Below are positions 56,875 to 63,902 of a stretch of DNA of 63,902 nucleotides, piece by piece. Origin of the DNA: Propionibacteriales bacterium (GTDB lineage: Bacteria; Actinomycetota; Actinomycetes; Propionibacteriales; Nocardioidaceae); contig WHTJ01000013.1 of assembly GCA_009377795.1 (NCBI GenBank), positions 1-63,902 on the forward strand. The letters run 5' to 3'. Numbering within the stretch: position 1 is the stretch's first letter; each line of letters opens with the position of its first letter. The notes under the pieces were generated by a model that had not been told where the DNA came from, made no database searches, and saw nothing but the letters and a program-made list of their open reading frames with translations. The position numbers and the translations under genes were made by a program.

Positions 56875-58088
56875 GGCTGCGGCGCCTTGTGGAGCAGCAG
56901 GTTCGGCGACCCTCTGCCGAGAGCTCGGACGACGCCCACGGTGGCGTTCGAGATCATCCGCTCCGCCACCTGCGCAGGAGACCAGCGCGGATGCCAGGCG
57001 AGGATCATCGCCGCCGCGCCGGCCACGTGCGGTGAGGACATCGAGGTACCGCTGTACATCCGGGTTCCGCCGGGCACCGTCGACCGGATGCCGACCCCGG
57101 GCGCGAACATGTCCACGCAGCGGCCGAAGTTGGAGAACCCGGCGCGGGTGTCGGAGTTGTCGGTGGCACCCGCGGTCAAGGCCCCCGGGACCCGTGCGGG
57201 TGAGGAGGTGCAGGCGTTCCGGCCCTCGTTGCCGGCCGCGACGGCGTACGTGACGCTGGATGCGATCGAGTTGGTGATCGCCTCGTCCAGGATGGTGTCG
57301 ACGCGGCCGCCGAGGCTCATGTTCGCGACCGCCGGCCGGACGGCGTTCTCCGTCACCCACTCGATGCCCTGCACGACACTCAAGGTCGTCCCGCTGCCGT
57401 CGCAGTCCAGCACTCGGACGCCGTGGAGGTTGACGTCCTTGGCGATCCCGTAGGTCTCCGAGCCGATGGTCCCGGCGACATGTGTGCCGTGACCGTGGCA
57501 GTCCCTGCCGTTGCGGCCGTCGCCCACGGTGTCGGTGCCGACCTGGGCGCGGCCGTCGAACTCCTGGTGGGTCACGTCGATGCCGGTGTCGATGACGTAC
57601 GCGTTGACGTTCGACGCGGTGGTGAAGTACCGGTAATCGCCGTCGAGCGGGAGGTTGACCTGGTCGATCCGATCGAGACCCCATGGTGGGTTCGTCTGCG
57701 TCGCGGAGAGCCGGACCTCCTGGTTCGCCTCGACGTACCTCACCGACGGATCGGCGGCCATCTCGCTGGCGTCCTGCTCGCTCATGCGGGCGGCGAAGCC
57801 TTGGATCGCGGTGTTGTACGTGCGTTCGACCTCGGCGTCGTACGACTCCGCCAGGTCGTCGGCGTTCGTTCGGGCCTCCCTGGCCGACATCTGCTCGTCC
57901 TCGAGCAGCACCAGGTAGCTGCCGGGGATCGCATCCGGGCTGTCGGCTCCGTGTACCTCGCCCGTCTCGCGGGCGCCCGGAGCGGCCGCCGCCGACCCCG
58001 CGACCGCACCGCCCAGGCCCGCTGCCGTGCAGAGGGCGGCAGCGGCCGCGGTCAGTACGCGCAAACGCCCTGCTCTCGCGTTCGCCAT
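56871..58088 (-). CDS. Secreted subtilisin-like serine protease (S8, aqualysin/proteinase K type)
   Basis: 405 aa. Signal peptide (LRVLTAAAAALCTAAGLGG, Ala-rich cleavage around 36), an I9 propeptide (about 55-130, SYLVLLEDEQMSAREA), then the catalytic domain: D167 in YVIDTGIDVTH, H200 in HGHGTHVAGTI and S349 in GTSMSSPHVAGAAA; N-oxyanion in AVAAGNEGRNAC. Cysteine pairs fit proteinase K-like disulfides. ATG 58088 has GGAGGG at 8 nt; an ORF start at 58127 is not supported. Confidence 0.94.
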   Translation of the reverse strand: MANARAGRLRVLTAAAAALCTAAGLGGAVAGSAAAAPGARETGEVHGADSPDAIPGSYLVLLEDEQMSAREARTNADDLAESYDAEVERTYNTAIQGFAARMSEQDASEMAADPSVRYVEANQEVRLSATQTNPPWGLDRIDQVNLPLDGDYRYFTTASNVNAYVIDTGIDVTHQEFDGRAQVGTDTVGDGRNGRDCHGHGTHVAGTIGSETYGIAKDVNLHGVRVLDCDGSGTTLSVVQGIEWVTENAVRPAVANMSLGGRVDTILDEAITNSIASSVTYAVAAGNEGRNACTSSPARVPGALTAGATDNSDTRAGFSNFGRCVDMFAPGVGIRSTVPGGTRMYSGTSMSSPHVAGAAAMILAWHPRWSPAQVAERMISNATVGVVRALGRGSPNLLLHKAPQP

Positions 58089-58112
58089 CTGATCGTCCCT
58101 CCTGCGTGGAGT

Positions 58113-58129
58113 CCGTGCAGCACGCACGG
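58113..58129. promoter_or_regulatory. Inverted repeat in the S8 protease leader
   Basis: CCGTGC-AGCAC-GCACGG, a perfect 6-bp repeat with 5-bp spacing, 25 bp upstream of the protease ATG. Operator-like; no regulator assigned. Confidence 0.35.
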
Positions 58130-58167
58130 GTCCGAAAGACCAGCTTGGACCACGAGGGGGCCACGAG

Positions 58168-58190
58168 GGTTATCCCAACCTGTCATAACC
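58168..58190. promoter_or_regulatory. Inverted repeat in the S8/secA divergent region
   Basis: GGTTAT (58168-58173), 11 bp, ATAACC (58185-58190). It lies between the divergent protease and secA genes in an otherwise GC-rich region. Candidate operator only. Confidence 0.35.
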
Positions 58191-58337
58191 GTGGCGCTAT
58201 GGTGGCCGGACCGGAGAACCGGCCGCGACCTCACCGATTCTGTTGAGGCGTCTCGTACGATGGCGGGTGGGGTGACCACCACCCCGCCTGCCTGCGTCGG
58301 CCGGAGGCAGCCCGTCGGTAGCTAGGAGCCAGCACTC

Positions 58338-61163
<2,826 letters not shown>

Positions 61164-61188
61164 CCGGGCCCGCCTGACCGGGCCGTGC

Positions 61189-61590
61189 CTAGGTCGGCAC
61201 GTAGGCGGGGATGACGTCGGTGTGGGAGAAGTCGTTGCCCTTGAACAGCAGCGGCTCGCGCAGCGTGGCCGCCAGGGCGTAGGCGAAGCAGTCGCCGAAG
61301 TTCAGGTTGGCCGGGTGACCGCTGCCCTTGCCGAAGTCGCGGTACGCCTCCCGCGCGACCCGTGCCTGCTCAGGGGTGACGGGCTCAATGGCTAGATCTA
61401 TTGTGGCCACGAACCTGTCGAGCTTCCGGCTCGCGACCGCGACACGCTTTCGATCGATGATGATGGCCGTCTCGAGGTAGCTTGCGGCTGACAAGCGGCG
61501 GACATCGGAACTCCCCAGCATCTTCGCGAGGTCTCGGGCGTCGGGCTCATCATTGAGAATCGCGATGACCGCGGAAGTGTCGACGATCAC
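61189..61590 (-). CDS. vapC: VapC-family PIN-domain toxin
   Basis: 133 aa. [16 protein letters not shown] (first acidic residue D4), [13 protein letters not shown] (E), and [20 protein letters not shown] (D) are PIN-domain active-site motifs. VapC toxins cut tRNA or rRNA. The GTG start overlaps the vapB stop by 4 nt (GTGA), the classic coupled arrangement. It ends 25 bp from the secA stop on the other strand. Confidence 0.92.
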   Translation of the reverse strand: MIVDTSAVIAILNDEPDARDLAKMLGSSDVRRLSAASYLETAIIIDRKRVAVASRKLDRFVATIDLAIEPVTPEQARVAREAYRDFGKGSGHPANLNFGDCFAYALAATLREPLLFKGNDFSHTDVIPAYVPT

Positions 61591-61844
61591 TTGGGAAGCC
61601 CGTCCTCGTCGTAGAGCAGCTCGCCGTGGTCGACGTCAAGGGCACCGGGCGGAAGGTGCTCTCGGATCTCCTTCGCGATTTCGAGCATGCGGCGGACGGC
61701 CAGGTCCGGATCCTCGGTCTGCTCGGCGCGGACGCGGTCGAGGCGCTCCTGGACCGCGACCGTCACCGCGTGGGTCAGGCTCTCGCCGGTGAGCGCGGCC
61801 AGCTCGCGGGCCAGCTCATGTGTGCGCGGGTTCTTGATGTTCAT
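61587..61844 (-). CDS. vapB: VapB-family antitoxin
   Basis: 85 aa from the ATG at 61844. [20 protein letters not shown] matches the family start (IKNP...LARELA) and the C-terminus is acidic ([13 protein letters not shown]), the VapC-binding tail. Longer starts at 61868 (AAAGG 9 nt upstream) or 61877 would add 8-11 residues and cannot be excluded. It should neutralise VapC and repress its own operon. Confidence 0.85.
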   Translation of the reverse strand: MNIKNPRTHELARELAALTGESLTHAVTVAVQERLDRVRAEQTEDPDLAVRRMLEIAKEIREHLPPGALDVDHGELLYDEDGLPK

Positions 61845-61890
61845 GCCCACGGTAAGGAATTCTACCATCGCAGGCATCCTTTCTACCCGC

Positions 61891-62364
61891 TCAGCCGAGC
61901 TGGAGCGCGGTGCACTGCCAGCGACCCTCGACCGCCTCGAACCGGGCCGCGATCGCCCGCGAGCGGCCGCCCTGCCGGACGTGCGCCGCGACCTCGGCGA
62001 CCTCCGGATGCGGCTGGCAGATGTGCACCGAGCGGACGTGTGAGCGAGCGATCCCGATCCGCTGCGGCGCTCGCAGGTCGATGCCCAGTCGGCGGACCCG
62101 GAGGTTGAGGTCGGCGTAGACCGCCTGGTTCGTCCAGCGCACGAGCTGTTGCACCGGGCGATCGCCGGCGAGGACCTCCACCACGGCCTGGACGAACCGG
62201 CCGGCCCAGGCTCGTGCCGGTGGCGCCGGCGGCTCGGGCGGATCGTCGCCGCCGACGATCAGGGTCAGGGCAGGTGGGCGAGGCGTCGCGGGCACGCCGG
62301 TCGGCAGCGTGAAATCGAGGGCGAGGGTTCCCTGGGTGATCGGATTCGGGGCAGCGGGACTCAT
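61891..62364 (-). CDS. DUF6459/Rv3235-like protein
   Basis: 157 aa. A Pro/Ala/Asp-rich N-terminus (1-50) is followed by a compact domain with RFVQAVVEVLAGDRPVQQLV and VHICQPHPEVAEVAAHVR. This is the DUF6459 (Rv3235-like) family by position near secA and by pattern from memory; function unknown. It lies 13 bp after the LysM gene on the same strand. Confidence 0.65.
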   Translation of the reverse strand: MSPAAPNPITQGTLALDFTLPTGVPATPRPPALTLIVGGDDPPEPPAPPARAWAGRFVQAVVEVLAGDRPVQQLVRWTNQAVYADLNLRVRRLGIDLRAPQRIGIARSHVRSVHICQPHPEVAEVAAHVRQGGRSRAIAARFEAVEGRWQCTALQLG

Positions 62365-62377
62365 CGGCGGTCCTTCG

Positions 62378-63106
62378 TCAGGTTGGGTCGGGGCAGGAGT
62401 GGAGTCGAGGTTGGTTCGCCGGCGGCTGCAGCCGGGTGCCGGGGAAGATCAGGTCTGGGTCGGGGCCGATGTGTGCGCGGTTGGCCCGGTACCACGCCGG
62501 CCACGCGCGCGCGATGTCGGCGTCGATCGCGTGCCGGGGGAGGTGCCGTGCGGCTGTCGCCCACAGGGTGTCGCCCGGCCGTACGAGAACGAGTGCGGAC
62601 GACGGTTCGGCCGGTTCGGCGGAATGTGCGGAGCTCCGGGCCGGGCTGGAGCGGCCGTCCGGACGGTTCGGCAGCGGCAACCGCGGTGGGCCGGCTAGAT
62701 CGCCGGCGCATGCCGTTGGCGAACACGCGAAGGCCGTCGCGGCGCCGGCGGGTGTGCCGGTGAGGAGGGCCGGGGCGGCGACCGCGGCGACGCCGCACGC
62801 GGCGCGTACGACGACGTACACGAAGCCGGGCGCACATGCCCGAGCGAGCCCCCCGGCCAGCCTGCTGCCGAGCCGTCCGCTCTCGGCGACGGCGACGACC
62901 AGGAGGGTGAACGCCACCCAGGCCAGCGCCGCGAGCAGGACACCGACCGCGACCGCGAGCACCAGCTCGTCGAAGCTCAAGGATCCGCGGTCCGCCCACA
63001 GCCGTGCCGTCTCGCCGACCGCGAGTGTGCCCAGGCCGCCGGCGGCGGCGGTCGCGATCCCGGCGAGCAGGACCACGCGTAGCCGTTCCATGAGCGTCAG
63101 TTTCAT
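62378..63106 (-). CDS. LysM-domain membrane protein
   Basis: 242 aa. About three hydrophobic helices (12-31, 47-75, 93-127) are followed by a Pro/Ser-rich linker and a LysM domain (about 170-230: LVRPGDTLWATAARHLP, PDLIFPGTRLQPP) that should bind peptidoglycan outside the membrane. AAGG at 8 nt precedes the ATG at 63106. Function unknown; similar proteins precede DUF6459 genes in actinobacteria. Confidence 0.8.
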   Translation of the reverse strand: MKLTLMERLRVVLLAGIATAAAGGLGTLAVGETARLWADRGSLSFDELVLAVAVGVLLAALAWVAFTLLVVAVAESGRLGSRLAGGLARACAPGFVYVVVRAACGVAAVAAPALLTGTPAGAATAFACSPTACAGDLAGPPRLPLPNRPDGRSSPARSSAHSAEPAEPSSALVLVRPGDTLWATAARHLPRHAIDADIARAWPAWYRANRAHIGPDPDLIFPGTRLQPPANQPRLHSCPDPT

Positions 63107-63137
63107 GCGAGAACCTTTCGTTTGCTTGTATTAGCTT

Positions 63138-63167
63138 TGTTTAGTCCTTGGAAGCGAGCGGTGTCAA
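63138..63167 (-). promoter_or_regulatory. Promoter of the LysM gene
   Basis: On the minus strand TTGACA (63167-63162), 18 bp, TAAACA (63143-63138), in an AT-rich stretch. A perfect -35 with an acceptable -10. Confidence 0.5.
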
Positions 63168-63197
63168 GCAGTTGCTCCTGGAACGCGGGAGATGGGC

Positions 63198-63203
63198 TAC
63201 GGT
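63198..63203 (+). promoter_or_regulatory. -10 hexamer of the Sm-like gene
   Basis: TACGGT ends 6 nt before the GTG at 63210; it fixes that start over upstream in-frame codons. Confidence 0.45.
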
Positions 63204-63209
63204 CGGAGC

Positions 63210-63782
63210 GTGCGTTGGGAAGAGCTCTTCGCCGAGCTGGAGGGTCACTGGGACGCGTTGTCCGCGAGCGAGCGCGCCGGGGAGATCGCCGAGCGGACCC
63301 GTGCGGAGCTGGCCCGGGTCCAGCTCATGGACCGGCTGCGGGCCTCGCTCGGCCGGGAGGTGCTGCTCACGCTCGCCAACGGGCAGCGGGTATCCGGCGA
63401 GTTGCGCCGCGTCGGCGCCGACTTCGTGCTCATCGGCGGCGGGCGGGTGGAGCTCCTGGCGGTGGTCTCGTCCGTGGTGGCGGTGTCCGGGCTGGCCGAT
63501 CAGTCCCGGACCGCGGAGCAGGCCGGACCGGTCGCGACCCGCCTCGGGATCGGCTCCGCGTTACGCCGGATCGCCCGGGACCGGCTTCCGGTCAGCGTGG
63601 CGCTGGTGGCCGGGGGAGAGGTGCACGGCACGCCCCGCCGGGTCGGTGCGGACTTCGTCGAGATCGCCGAGCATCCCGCCGGCGCGATGTCCCGGGCGGA
63701 CGAGATCGTCCGGGTGTCCGCTCTGCCGTTTCGGGCGATCGCCGTGGTACGCCGTGAGGTCGAACCGGACCCGGCCGTCTAG
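63210..63782 (+). CDS. Hypothetical protein with two Sm-like beta repeats
   Basis: 190 aa. After a helical N-terminus (WEELFAELEGHWDALSASER), residues 45-90 (LGREVLLTLANGQRVSGELR, RVGADFVLI) and 130-185 (LPVSVALVAGGEVHGTPR, RVGADFVEIAEH) repeat the same strand pattern, like two LSm/Hfq-type barrels in tandem; both carry the exact RRVGADFV. Actinobacteria generally lack Hfq. An RNA-binding role is only a suggestion. Start is GTG 63210 with TACGGT at 6 nt. Confidence 0.7.
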   Translation: MRWEELFAELEGHWDALSASERAGEIAERTRAELARVQLMDRLRASLGREVLLTLANGQRVSGELRRVGADFVLIGGGRVELLAVVSSVVAVSGLADQSRTAEQAGPVATRLGIGSALRRIARDRLPVSVALVAGGEVHGTPRRVGADFVEIAEHPAGAMSRADEIVRVSALPFRAIAVVRREVEPDPAV

Positions 63783-63818
63783 GAGATGGCCTAGTGGTCT
63801 GTCTGCGAAATAACAAGG

Positions 63819-63824
63819 TATACT
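63819..63824 (+). promoter_or_regulatory. -10 hexamer at the right edge
   Basis: TATACT ends 6 nt before GTG 63831, the strongest -10 match of the set. Confidence 0.5.
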
Positions 63825-63830
63825 TGGGGT

Positions 63831-63902
63831 GTGCCTACTTCTGCAGCAGCACCCGCACTTGAGGTCACCGACGAGCAGCGCGTCGAGCTGGTGAGGTTGT
63901 CG
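63831..63902 (+). CDS. Start of a probable IS630-type transposase gene (cut by right edge)
   Basis: 24 codons in frame to the edge: after VPTSAAAPALEV comes TDEQRVELVRLS, the typical N-terminal opening helix of IS630-family transposases and related helix-turn-helix proteins. GTG 63831 has TATACT at 6 nt. A short AT-rich stretch (GAAATAACAAGG) upstream could be an insertion end. Only the N-terminus is visible, so the call is tentative. Confidence 0.45.
   Translation, partial: MPTSAAAPALEVTDEQRVELVRLS

Overview
This 63.9-kb window is chromosomal DNA from a high-GC actinobacterium. Evidence: very GC-rich codon use, many GTG starts and 1-4 nt start/stop overlaps, and the actinobacterial marker set WhiB, MtrA-MtrB-LpqB, FbiA/FbiB, acyl-CoA carboxylase with an epsilon subunit, DUF3499, DUF5719 and SecA with a SEC-C tail. 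From memory of the Mycobacterium tuberculosis map, most of the backbone follows the Rv3285 (accA3) to Rv3240c (secA1) neighbourhood. I cannot place the genus; a Propionibacteriales-like or Streptomyces-like lineage is possible.

Layout: (1) 1-10.4 kb: the edge of a DUF222/HNH gene, biotin-dependent carboxylase genes (accA3; accD-accE), a FadE25-like acyl-CoA dehydrogenase, maf, a DUF885 protein and divergent birA, so the carboxylase and the enzyme that biotinylates it are neighbours. (2) 10.4-18 kb: a transmembrane Ser/Thr kinase, a PH-domain membrane protein, a class III adenylyl cyclase, an orphan winged-helix regulator, GtrA, purK-purE, a CoA-binding protein and an LCP ligase. (3) 18-27.2 kb: a second LCP protein followed by an overlapping gene run GlfT1-like / GT2 / glf / glfT2 / wzm / wzt, with galE converging on it. 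It encodes the parts to make UDP-galactofuranose, polymerise and export a galactan, and attach it to the wall. (4) 27.2-33 kb: TIGR03089, a mannose-1-phosphate guanylyltransferase-like protein, and fbiA-fbiB-DUF3105 (coenzyme F420). (5) 33-44.3 kb: WhiB2/WhmD-like regulator, a large membrane glycosyltransferase, DUF5719, a zincin-like protein, DUF3499, phosphomannomutase, a Trm112-like protein, an SIS protein, manA and a cation transporter; this is the mannose/GDP-mannose supply block. (6) 44.3-46.4 kb: a frameshifted DUF222/HNH gene with short repeats, and a DUF4260 protein. (7) 46.5-63.9 kb: ahcY, mtrA-mtrB-lpqB, comF, a structured non-coding leader and hpf, a YcaQ-family protein, EamA transporter, M23 and S8 peptidases, secA, vapBC, DUF6459-like and LysM proteins, a tandem Sm-like protein, and the start of a probable IS630-type transposase gene cut by the right edge.

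Most notable: a 263-nt RNA element upstream of hpf, closed by a perfect 13-bp long-range stem and starting 8 nt after a -10 hexamer, which fits the raiA RNA class; a 24-bp dispersed repeat in the same orientation upstream of both DUF222/HNH genes, with a DnaA-box-like 9-mer between repeat and gene; a GlfT2-type galactan polymerase with all catalytic residues at nearly the mycobacterial spacing; an FbiB lacking the nitroreductase domain; and a recurrent TAnnnT-N6/7-start-codon arrangement marking probable leaderless genes. No tRNA, rRNA, CRISPR array or prophage was seen. Only one stretch over 300 bases (52933-53349) lacks a protein gene, and it holds the RNA element.
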